NCBI GenBank assembly: GCA_964640065.1
Contig: CAZXIE010000001.1
Location: 56,270 to 120,269 of the forward strand
Reading direction: 5' to 3'
From: JAJRXG01 sp964640065
GTDB lineage: Bacteria > Bacteroidota > Bacteroidia > Chitinophagales > Saprospiraceae
Length of the DNA: 64,000 nt
Shown: one piece after another, positions 9,131 through 16,008 of the stretch
Position numbering within the stretch: position 1 is the stretch's first letter
Layout of the letters: every line of letters begins with the position of its first letter
Made by a program: the position numbers and the translations under genes
Notes under the pieces: model-generated
Told to the model about the DNA's origin: nothing
The model's database searches: none
The model's input: only the letters and a program-made list of their open reading frames with translations

Positions 9131-9946
9131 CTATGGGTTTATCTTTACTAGGGTCTCTGAAGAGAGGTACTTTCCATCTTGGTCGGCAAGAAGCGCGGTG
9201 TAAGAGCCTTCTGGCCAAGAGCTAATCTTATGGGTGATTACGTCTCTACCGTCAAAGTCTTGATTGACATATTCTCTTCCTATGATGTCTTTTATGATCA
9301 GTCTTCTCATCTCGGTATTTCCGTTGAGCTCGACCTGTAGGTATTCAGAAGCTGGATTAGGGTAGACCGTTAGCTCTAAGAGATCTGCTTCTTCTCTGAA
9401 GTCAGCACTTGAGAAGTCGGTTACTTCCTGCGGATCAAGTATTTGTTGATTTTCTGCATCTATCCATTCTGAGAAAGCTATCTCCGCTGTCGCAAATCTT
9501 GATGTCTTTCGAGCATCAGCCCAAGTCAAATCAAGTGTCTCACGGTCATCGTGGTCAAAGCAAAGATTCATTGTCTTGAGCCAAGCGCCATCTCTATCTA
9601 GATGAGCTATACGATCTGTGAAAATCCTTGAGTCTATAGATAAAGACACAAAACCGATATTATCATGAACTGTCTCGAGTACTTCAAGCTTCCCGTAAGT
9701 CCTGTCGTCTAAAGTATGCTCAGTGAGGTCTTCTCTGAATGCAGCGATCTGACCATTGAAAAAGATTCGATAGTTCTGTCCAGCAAGATTGATATCATAA
9801 CCAGCTGAAGACCTGAGCTCGATATCAAAACAACTAGCACCGTCTCGAGACTGCGCAGGATCTAACTTAATATCTATCGGTTTTTGACCGATGAGCGTAC
9901 TTGAGATAAAGAGAAAAAATACGATGAGGGTTGACAAGCTCTTCAT
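9131..9946 (-). CDS. T9SS type A sorting domain-containing secreted protein
   Basis: A 271-residue protein with a signal peptide (about residues 1-20, ending STLIGQ). One QNYRIFF-type domain follows (about 24-165: AGQNYRIFFNG, NIGFVSLSI, LCFDHDD, LTWADARKTSRFATAEIAFSEW). Next is a type A sorting domain (LTVYPNPASEYLQVELNG to the C terminus). It lies 46 bases downstream of the 189-residue paralogue and is probably co-transcribed with it. The gap to the next paralogue is 206 bases and I see no clear terminator in it. The function is unknown. A secreted, cell-surface-anchored role is inferred from the sorting domain. Confidence 0.85.
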   Translation of the reverse strand: MKSLSTLIVFFLFISSTLIGQKPIDIKLDPAQSRDGASCFDIELRSSAGYDINLAGQNYRIFFNGQIAAFREDLTEHTLDDRTYGKLEVLETVHDNIGFVSLSIDSRIFTDRIAHLDRDGAWLKTMNLCFDHDDRETLDLTWADARKTSRFATAEIAFSEWIDAENQQILDPQEVTDFSSADFREEADLLELTVYPNPASEYLQVELNGNTEMRRLIIKDIIGREYVNQDFDGRDVITHKISSWPEGSYTALLADQDGKYLSSETLVKINP

Positions 9947-9992
9947 GATAACATATTATGATTATTAATAATATGTCAAAAACGATGCCAAA

Positions 9993-10562
9993 TTACCTGC
10001 CTAAATCAAGGTAATTTTCGATGATTAAAGATTGGACCGAGTCGAACTGATCTACGACTGAGAGCTCTACAAATGCACGGCCATATGAGATAGTAAGATC
10101 CTTTCGTGCAAGTACTATATGAGGGCGATCTACATCCTCCGCCAATTCAAAGCAAAGTTGTATCGTCGGCATCCAGCCTTTTTCTTTCGCAAGAGTAAGT
10201 CCTTCAAGACGATTACTATTAAGGAGTACAGAGGCATTGATAAATCCGAGATTTCCTTCAAATGGAAGTGGCCCTACCCCGCTTGCATCTACATCATGAT
10301 TAGTTTGTACAACTGAAAAAGCGTAATCCTCTTCTGGCAAAAGAAGTTGACTGGCTTCTTTATCAAAGGTTGAAAGTCGAGAATCATAAAAAATTCGATA
10401 ATTCTGCGAAGCCAGCTTAGAGGAGTTTTCTGCTTGGTAGTCGAGCTCTACATTGTAGCAATCCTGACTATCGCCAGATGGTGAGATGCGTACATCAGTA
10501 TTATACTGCGCTCCTAGCGTAAAGGCTAAGCTGCATAAGAGGATGCTTAATATCTTCTTCAT
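9993..10562 (-). CDS. secreted stand-alone QNYRIFY-domain protein
   Basis: A 189-residue protein with a signal peptide (MKKILSILLCSLAFTLGAQ). The whole mature chain is one copy of the paralogous domain: ASQNYRIFYDS near 55, PLPFEGNLGFINASV near 105, LCFELAED near 140, and an SYGRAFVELSVVDQ ending. Unlike its three neighbours it stops without a T9SS sorting domain. The 46 bases to the next gene cannot hide a lost one. It may therefore be periplasmic or soluble, perhaps a partner of the surface-sorted paralogues. It is the first gene of the minus-strand cluster and has a well-formed promoter just upstream. Confidence 0.8.
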   Translation of the reverse strand: MKKILSILLCSLAFTLGAQYNTDVRISPSGDSQDCYNVELDYQAENSSKLASQNYRIFYDSRLSTFDKEASQLLLPEEDYAFSVVQTNHDVDASGVGPLPFEGNLGFINASVLLNSNRLEGLTLAKEKGWMPTIQLCFELAEDVDRPHIVLARKDLTISYGRAFVELSVVDQFDSVQSLIIENYLDLGR

Positions 10563-10566
10563 ATCT

Positions 10567-10597
10567 AAAAGGTACAGACATAATTAAGACGCCAAAA
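10567..10597 (-). promoter_or_regulatory. candidate promoter of the secreted paralogue cluster
   Basis: On the minus strand TTTTG, an 18-base spacer and TACCTTTT fit the Bacteroidota -33/-7 pattern, with T in place of the last G. The -7 element ends 4 bases before the ATG, so the message would be nearly leaderless. Confidence 0.45.
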
Positions 10598-10801
10598 CCT
10601 TAGTTCAGACACCTATCTTAATATAATAATAACTCTGTAGGTACGCTGAAGAAAAGCCAGTTGCTACGTTAGCTGACAACTGATCTAATCAAATATAAGA
10701 AAAATCAATAATATATAAGATCTTTTTAATCAGGAGAAAAGCTTGCGGACACCGAGAGTGTATTTTTTATATTATAAATTTCTATATATATAAATAATTT
10801 A

Positions 10802-10809
10802 TATATTTG
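10802..10809 (+). promoter_or_regulatory. candidate -7 promoter element of the 10814 gene
   Basis: TATATTTG matches TANNTTTG exactly and ends 4 bases before the ATG at 10814, implying a leaderless transcript. The surroundings are very AT-rich, so chance occurrence is possible. No clear -33 element is seen. Confidence 0.35.
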
Positions 10810-10813
10810 GGTC

Positions 10814-11299
10814 ATGAAGTTACAGATACTGATGTTGTCAGTTGTTGTGTGGCTTTGCTGCTCCGGATGCGGAGACAGTGATTTGACAAGCATAACTCCC
10901 GAAGAAATCAATGCTCTTTTAGTCCAAGTGGACGAAGATAGTCCGCAGTTTGTAGAGAAGAATATCACGTTCGACTCTATTATAACTAAGGCAGGCACGC
11001 GCCAGATCGGCTCAGGCTCAGAAAGAGTGAAAATCAAGTTATTCTATTATGGTAGTCTCGTCCGAGGTTATTTCAATTTGATAGAAAAGGATGATAAGAA
11101 TCTTCAGTTTTTCGGTCAGAAGATAGGTGATCGATGGGTGATGGAGTGTGTAACGAAGCTAAACATGGAAGAGGTGGGAGGATATATGATCCTCGAAAAA
11201 AGCTCCGGAATCTGGTCTAAAGGTGATATCAACTTTCAACCAGAATCTATAACTCTTCGCCATAGCAATATAGACTACGATGTACTAAAGTCATGGTAG
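10814..11299 (+). CDS. probable lipoprotein of unknown function
   Basis: A 161-residue protein that I do not recognise. It starts with a short hydrophobic signal and a cysteine-rich lipobox-like site (LCCSGCGDS, about residues 14-22). The -3 position is Cys rather than Leu or Val, so lipidation is likely but not certain. The rest looks like a small mixed alpha/beta domain with no recognisable catalytic motif. It is divergent from the paralogue cluster and ends 36 bases before a strong terminator, so it is probably a single-gene transcript. Confidence 0.7.
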   Translation: MKLQILMLSVVVWLCCSGCGDSDLTSITPEEINALLVQVDEDSPQFVEKNITFDSIITKAGTRQIGSGSERVKIKLFYYGSLVRGYFNLIEKDDKNLQFFGQKIGDRWVMECVTKLNMEEVGGYMILEKSSGIWSKGDINFQPESITLRHSNIDYDVLKSW

Positions 11300-11335
11300 T
11301 CAAGACTTAAACTTGGGTTGGTTGGTCTATTATAT

Positions 11336-11364
11336 AGGGTCGGTTTTTCCGACCCTTTTTTTTT
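11336..11364 (+). terminator. rho-independent terminator
   Basis: An 8-bp stem (AGGGTCGG with CCGACCCT), a T5 loop and a run of nine T. It ends the lipoprotein transcript and excludes an upstream start for the aminotransferase. Confidence 0.9.
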
Positions 11365-11377
11365 ATATTCCATCCTC

Positions 11378-12196
11378 ATGTTTCTACCCATCGGTTATTA
11401 TAATGGATCTTATCTCCAGCTGGAAGACATCAGCATCTCTCCTTTAGACCTAGGCGTACAAAGAGGTTATAGCATATTTGACTTCCTGAAAATCAGAGAT
11501 GGACACAATCCTTGGATGGACTTATACCTCAAGAGATTATATCAATCCGCCACTGACGTAAATATTAAAATCTCAGAATGTCGTTCTGACTGGAAAACAA
11601 TAGTCGAGACCTTACTTGAACAGAACGATGTAAGAGATGCCTACTTCAAGATCATCATATCGGCAGGTAATTCTCTCGATGGATATCAGCAGGAAGAGAA
11701 AAGTAAAACTCTTGTCTTGGGTTCATCTTTTGAGCTTCCGCCAGCCAACATTTACGAAAGTGGAGCGCGGCTTACACTCAAGGAGTATCGAAGAGATGTA
11801 CCAACTGTAAAGACTACTAATTATCTCTTCTCGGCTTCACTAGCTAAAACGATGAAAGAGGACGGTGTTATCGATATACTCTACCATCATGATGGCTTGA
11901 TCACAGAGTGCTCGCGGTGTAATTTTTTCATAGTCCAAGGTGAAAAGATCAAGACCGCTGGTAAAGGTATACTTAAAGGAATCACTCGTGAGCGGGTGCT
12001 GACTTTACAAGATCCATCTGTAGCTGTTATGGAAGCTGACATCCTTGTAGAAGAGTTGGGTCAAGCGACTGAAGCTTTCATAACAAGTACGACGAAGGGT
12101 GTCGTGCCTATCACTCATATAGATGATACGCCCATCCTTGATGGTCAAGTAGGACCAGTCACTAGAGAGTTAATGAGTCGAATCAACGTCTTCTAG
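11378..12196 (+). CDS. aminotransferase class IV
   Basis: The ATG at 11378 is chosen because the open frame upstream (TTG at 11318) runs through the terminator hairpin. It gives 272 residues, typical of fold-type IV PLP enzymes (branched-chain or D-amino-acid aminotransferase, aminodeoxychorismate lyase). Visible motifs are the N-terminal LGVQRGYSIFDF, the catalytic lysine in TVKTTNYLFSASLAK, the ITECSRCNFFIV segment matching the E-x-x-x-x-N-x-F core, and the phosphate-binding GKGILKGITRERV and STTKGVVPIT loops. Substrate class cannot be fixed from sequence alone. Its 3' end overlaps that of the convergent EamA gene by 27 bases. Confidence 0.85.
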   Translation: MFLPIGYYNGSYLQLEDISISPLDLGVQRGYSIFDFLKIRDGHNPWMDLYLKRLYQSATDVNIKISECRSDWKTIVETLLEQNDVRDAYFKIIISAGNSLDGYQQEEKSKTLVLGSSFELPPANIYESGARLTLKEYRRDVPTVKTTNYLFSASLAKTMKEDGVIDILYHHDGLITECSRCNFFIVQGEKIKTAGKGILKGITRERVLTLQDPSVAVMEADILVEELGQATEAFITSTTKGVVPITHIDDTPILDGQVGPVTRELMSRINVF

Positions 12197-13072
12197 ATGC
12201 CCACTTGATTTGGACAAAACAGGATATATCATGACAATGGAGATGATCATGAGCACGCCGATATAAAAGCTTGTCTCTAAGTCCTTCTGTTCTTTGAGTA
12301 TAACGATGGCGAGTAAGATGCCATAGACTGGCTCGAGATTAAGGATGAGGTTAATCGTGAAAGCTGAGACTTGCTTGAGTGCTCTCAAGTGGAGCACATA
12401 AGGCAATATCGTGCAGGCGAGAGTCAATATCAAAAGATACAGCCAATCCAAATCGCTCGGGACGACCGCTCCAAGATCAACTGTAAAATATAAGAGCGGA
12501 CTGATCAGAGTTAAAAAGAGCCAAGCACTTGACATCTCGATCATGGTGATGGCTAAAGGAGAGCTTTTATGAATCAATCTTCGATTACATATAGTGAGAT
12601 ATGCAAGTAGTAGTGCGCTAACTATACCTACTACAAAAGCTAGGACTTTATCACCATCAAAATCTGATGCCGCTAACAACATAGCAGGTATGATCAGAGC
12701 ACCCAAGATGAGATCTCTTCGGCTATGTCGCTCGCTGAGTAACCAAGGCTCTAGAATGGCAGTAAATAATGATGTGGTTGCCAAGGTGATCAGAGCGATA
12801 GAAGCATTTCCCAACTTTATAGAAGCGTAAAAGCAGACCCAGTGCAAGGCAATCAAAGAGCCTATCCAAAAATAAGAACGAAGCACGCTCAACTCTAGAC
12901 TTATAACCGTCGAATATAGCTTTGGAACCAATAGTAAAAAGACTCCCGCTAGTAAGACTCTCCACCAAACTAAAGCATAGGCGGAAAGACCTATGAGGGC
13001 TCCGAGTATCGCTGTAAAACTCCAGCAGACGACAGAAATATGGAGATAGATATATGCCTTGTTCTTTTCGAT
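12170..13072 (-). CDS. EamA family (DMT superfamily) transporter, start codon unclear
   Basis: A 10-helix drug/metabolite transporter-type permease. From the first ordinary start codon, a TTG at 12931, only 253 residues result, and the first conserved helix would be lost. The frame stays open upstream to 13132 and encodes a convincing EamA N terminus (KAYIYLHISVVCWSF, then YALVWWRVLLAGVFLL). No ATG, GTG or TTG occurs in that part. Starting at the ATC at 13072 gives about 300 residues, the usual family length; an ATT at 13084 is an alternative. Either a rare start codon is used, or the start codon has mutated and the gene is decaying. The substrate is unknown. Coordinates here assume the ATC start. 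Confidence 0.7.
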   Translation of the reverse strand: MEKNKAYIYLHISVVCWSFTAILGALIGLSAYALVWWRVLLAGVFLLLVPKLYSTVISLELSVLRSYFWIGSLIALHWVCFYASIKLGNASIALITLATTSLFTAILEPWLLSERHSRRDLILGALIIPAMLLAASDFDGDKVLAFVVGIVSALLLAYLTICNRRLIHKSSPLAITMIEMSSAWLFLTLISPLLYFTVDLGAVVPSDLDWLYLLILTLACTILPYVLHLRALKQVSAFTINLILNLEPVYGILLAIVILKEQKDLETSFYIGVLMIISIVMIYPVLSKSSGHLEDVDSTH

Positions 13073-13138
13073 TGTGGAAGAAATGAAAAAAGACTTACAA
13101 ATGGCGAAAAATCTATGATCGCCATGAGGTTTTTAATT

Positions 13139-13146
13139 TACTTTTG
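13139..13146 (+). promoter_or_regulatory. candidate -7 promoter element of the peroxiredoxin gene
   Basis: TACTTTTG matches TANNTTTG exactly and lies 51 bases upstream of the ATG, in the divergent gap with the EamA gene. No clear -33 element is seen. Confidence 0.4.
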
Positions 13147-13196
13147 TGCGGCACTGAAAGCCAATACTATTCAGTGAGGTAATTAGAAGAAAGGGT

Positions 13197-13664
13197 ATGA
13201 TCAAATTAAGTGTAGGTGATAAAGCTCCAGAGTTCTCATTGAGAGCAACGGACAAATCTGAAAAAAGTCTGAAAGATTACTCAGGCCAGCATGTCTTACT
13301 TCTTTTTTTCCCTCTAGCATTTACAGGTGTTTGTACCAAAGAACTTTGTGGAGTCAGAGATGACATCGGCATGTACGAAAGTCTAAAGGCTCAGGTACTT
13401 GCGGTTTCTGTAGACAGCCTATTTACATTAGAGCAATTCAAAGCAGCACAGGATTATAACTTCCCATTATTAAGTGACTTTAATAAGGAGGTTTCTAGAG
13501 CATATGGTTCTATATATGAGGACTTTGTTCTAGACATGAAAGGTGTTTCTAAAAGGTCAGCATTTGTGATAAGTCCAGAAGGAATGATCAAATACGCAGA
13601 AATTTTGGAAGACGCAGGACAGATTCCTAACTTTGATAGTATAAAGAAAGCGCTAGAATCTTAG
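13197..13664 (+). CDS. peroxiredoxin (AhpE/BCP type)
   Basis: A 155-residue thioredoxin-fold peroxidase. The active site reads PLAFTGVCTKELCGVRD: Pro39, Thr43 and the peroxidatic Cys46, with a second Cys at 51. That spacing matches the atypical 2-Cys PrxQ/BCP arrangement, while the overall sequence is AhpE-like. It should reduce hydrogen peroxide and organic hydroperoxides in the cytoplasm. The closing SKRSAFVISPEGMIKY contains the conserved Arg region. It precedes clpS by 25 bases, but clpS has its own possible promoter. Confidence 0.93.
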   Translation: MIKLSVGDKAPEFSLRATDKSEKSLKDYSGQHVLLLFFPLAFTGVCTKELCGVRDDIGMYESLKAQVLAVSVDSLFTLEQFKAAQDYNFPLLSDFNKEVSRAYGSIYEDFVLDMKGVSKRSAFVISPEGMIKYAEILEDAGQIPNFDSIKKALES

Positions 13665-13669
13665 ATTTG
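13662..13669 (+). promoter_or_regulatory. candidate -7 promoter element of clpS-aat
   Basis: TAGATTTG matches TANNTTTG exactly. It overlaps the peroxiredoxin stop codon and ends 20 bases before the clpS ATG. It could give clpS-aat-M16 their own transcript. Confidence 0.35.
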
Positions 13670-13689
13670 TTCTCCCTTAACATTTTAGA

Positions 13690-13986
13690 ATGTCCATGAA
13701 CTACGACCGTCAAGAAGAATTACTGCTCGAAGAAATCGAAATATTAGATAAGTCAGAGCTAATCGTCTTCAACGATGACTTCAATACTTTTGATTGGGTG
13801 ATCAAATGCTTCATTGAAGTATGTAATCATACGTTCGAACAGTCAGAGCAGCTTTCTCTTATCGTACACTTCAAAGGGAAGGCAACGGTAAAGACTGGAC
13901 CATATCCAGAACTCAAACCACTCAAAGACGCTCTTATCGATAGAGGTCTATCAGCAGTGATCGAGACTTATCAAGAGAAAAAATAA
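13690..13986 (+). CDS. clpS: ATP-dependent Clp protease adaptor ClpS
   Basis: A 98-residue ClpS in the Bacteroidota form. The substrate-binding region is recognisable as VFNDDFNTFDWVI (the conserved NDD followed by T/F and W) and the later VHFKGKATVKTG and LIDRGLSAVIE segments. ClpS binds proteins with bulky hydrophobic N-terminal residues and delivers them to ClpA or ClpC for degradation. The next gene, 4 bases away, encodes Aat, which attaches Leu or Phe to N termini. This is the classic pairing of N-degron writer and reader. Confidence 0.93.
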   Translation: MSMNYDRQEELLLEEIEILDKSELIVFNDDFNTFDWVIKCFIEVCNHTFEQSEQLSLIVHFKGKATVKTGPYPELKPLKDALIDRGLSAVIETYQEKK

Positions 13987-13990
13987 TCAC

Positions 13991-14668
13991 ATGTTACTCT
14001 TCCCCCATCCTCTGTCAGCAGACGAAGATGGGCTACTTGCTGTGGGAGGCACCCTCTCAGCTGAGAGACTTACATTGGCATATCAGATGGGCATATTCCC
14101 GTGGTATAACCAGTCACCCATCCTGTGGTGGTATACTCATCCACGTGCGGTCATATATCCAAGTCAAGTAAAGATCTCAAAGAGTATGAGAAGCACCCTT
14201 CGAAAACCTTGGTCTGTTACGATGGACACAGCTTTTAATCAGGTGATGGAAGGATGCAAGCATGTCAGGAGATCGGGTCAAGAAGGCACATGGATTACTG
14301 AGGAGATACAAGACGCTTATCAGCACTTGCACTTAGAGGGCAAAGCACACAGTATAGAAGTGTGGAGTGATGGGAAGATCGCAGGAGGCCTCTATGGCGT
14401 AGTATCTGGAAAGATCTTCTGTGGAGAGTCGATGTTTGCACTTGTACCTAATGCTTCTAAAGTAGGTCTGATCTGGTTAGCGAGATATCTAGATCAACTA
14501 GGCTGTACTTTGATCGACTGTCAGCAGGACACCGATCATATGCGAACTATGGGATCAACCTTAATAGGAAAGCAGGATTACTGGGATATATTAAAAGAGA
14601 ACATGTTATCAACTGATATGGACATAACTAGTTCTACATTTGATACTTGGAAAGAGATGTATGATTAA
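13991..14668 (+). CDS. aat: leucyl/phenylalanyl-tRNA--protein transferase
   Basis: A 225-residue enzyme that transfers Leu or Phe from tRNA to the N-terminal Arg or Lys of proteins, marking them for ClpS-dependent degradation. Conserved blocks are FPHPLSADEDGLLAVGG at the N terminus, MGIFPWYNQ, WWYTHPRAVI, then GTWITEEI, the HSIEVW...GGLYGVVSGKIFCGESMF core and LIDCQQDTDHMRTMG near the end. All are hallmarks of the GNAT-like Aat family. It overlaps the following M16 gene by 8 bases, so the three genes are very likely one operon. Confidence 0.96.
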   Translation: MLLFPHPLSADEDGLLAVGGTLSAERLTLAYQMGIFPWYNQSPILWWYTHPRAVIYPSQVKISKSMRSTLRKPWSVTMDTAFNQVMEGCKHVRRSGQEGTWITEEIQDAYQHLHLEGKAHSIEVWSDGKIAGGLYGVVSGKIFCGESMFALVPNASKVGLIWLARYLDQLGCTLIDCQQDTDHMRTMGSTLIGKQDYWDILKENMLSTDMDITSSTFDTWKEMYD

Positions 14669-15902
14669 ATATCAGAAGGAGATACTTGATAACGGACTCA
14701 CGGTCATCATAGAACAAGACAAGAGTACCACTCTAGCTGCGGTCAATGTACTCTACCGAGTTGGCTCAAGAAATGAAGATCCTAGTAAGACAGGTGTGGC
14801 TCATTTGTTCGAGCATCTGATGTTCGAGGGAAGTACAAATGCTCCCGACTTTGACAGCCCTCTTCAGATGGCAGGTGGTGAGAATAATGCATTTACTAAT
14901 AATGACTACACCAACTACTATGAGTTGGTCCCAGCATATAACATCGAGACCGCACTCTGGTTAGAAGCAGATCGCATGTCACAACTTTCGATCAACCAGC
15001 AATCTCTAGATCTCCAAAAAAAGGTGGTCATAGAGGAGTTCAAAGAAGTCTGTCTTAATAAGCCATATGGTGACAACTGGCATCATCTGAGTGCGCTTGC
15101 CTATCAAAGACATCCCTATAGATGGCCTACCATCGGTCTCGACATTTCTCATATCGAATCTACGTCTCTAGATGACATCCGATCATTCTACGATCGGTAT
15201 TATAATCCGGCTAATGCCATCATAACTATCTCGGGGCCACTTCCGCATAACGAAGTCCTTGCTATGGTTAAAAAGTGGTTTGGCAATATCAAAGGAAATC
15301 CGATAAACTCTTATGATATACCACAGGAAGATATACAAGGTCAAGTGAGACACAAAAAAGTAGAAGGCAAGGTGCCAGCACCTATGTTATTAATAGGGTG
15401 TCATATGCCTGGTCGAACTCATGAAGACTACTATGCCTGTGATTTACTCACTGACATTCTATCTAACGGAAAATCATCACGGTTGCACAAGAGTCTTGTG
15501 AGGGAGAAAAAAATATTTACGTCAGTGGATTGCTATATATCAGGAAGCGTTGACCCAGGTCTCATCTTGATCGAAGGAAAACCACATCAGCAGATATCCA
15601 TCCAAGACAGTTTATCGCATATCTGGGGTGAACTAGATCAGATCACCTCGGCACCACCATCTATCCGCGAATTACAAAAAGTTAAGAATAAGGTGCTATC
15701 CAGCATCGCTATGCATGATATCAGCATACTCAACAAAGCAGCTTCTCTAGCGTACTTCGAGCATATCAATATGCTTGATCAGATGAATCAACAGGAAGTT
15801 CTTTATAATCAGGTGACCATAGAGGACATTATCAGAGTAAGCCAACTATATCTTCAAAAGAAGAATGCTTCTATCATCGAATATGTACCTCAAGCAGCAT
15901 AA
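14661..15902 (+). CDS. M16 family zinc metallopeptidase
   Basis: The start is placed at ATG 14661, inside the end of aat; an ATG-less extension upstream adds seven residues without similarity. The 413-residue protein has the inverted zinc motif HLFEH at residues 48-52 and the downstream glutamate in VVIEEFKEV, as in active M16B (PqqL/YmxG-type) peptidases. No signal peptide is evident, so a cytoplasmic location is likely. It has the two homologous halves expected, the second without the zinc motif. Co-transcription with clpS and aat suggests a role in turning over peptides, though that link is inference. Confidence 0.88.
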   Translation: MIKYQKEILDNGLTVIIEQDKSTTLAAVNVLYRVGSRNEDPSKTGVAHLFEHLMFEGSTNAPDFDSPLQMAGGENNAFTNNDYTNYYELVPAYNIETALWLEADRMSQLSINQQSLDLQKKVVIEEFKEVCLNKPYGDNWHHLSALAYQRHPYRWPTIGLDISHIESTSLDDIRSFYDRYYNPANAIITISGPLPHNEVLAMVKKWFGNIKGNPINSYDIPQEDIQGQVRHKKVEGKVPAPMLLIGCHMPGRTHEDYYACDLLTDILSNGKSSRLHKSLVREKKIFTSVDCYISGSVDPGLILIEGKPHQQISIQDSLSHIWGELDQITSAPPSIRELQKVKNKVLSSIAMHDISILNKAASLAYFEHINMLDQMNQQEVLYNQVTIEDIIRVSQLYLQKKNASIIEYVPQAA

Positions 15903-16008
15903 TCGAGGATGAAGAGTCGATAACATCATCTGCATCATCTAATGTCATTATCTTCACGATCTTAACAGTTCACATCTCTGGTGGACTATCTAAACAAGAA
16001 CTAATTAG

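Noticed and set aside
11318..11377. Upstream TTG extension of the aminotransferase gene
   Set aside because: It runs through a strong terminator and adds residues with no family similarity; the ATG at 11378 starts at the usual position.
12723..12968. An 81-codon minus-strand frame overlapping the EamA gene
   Set aside because: It is an out-of-frame shadow; the EamA frame reads conserved membrane helices through the same bases.
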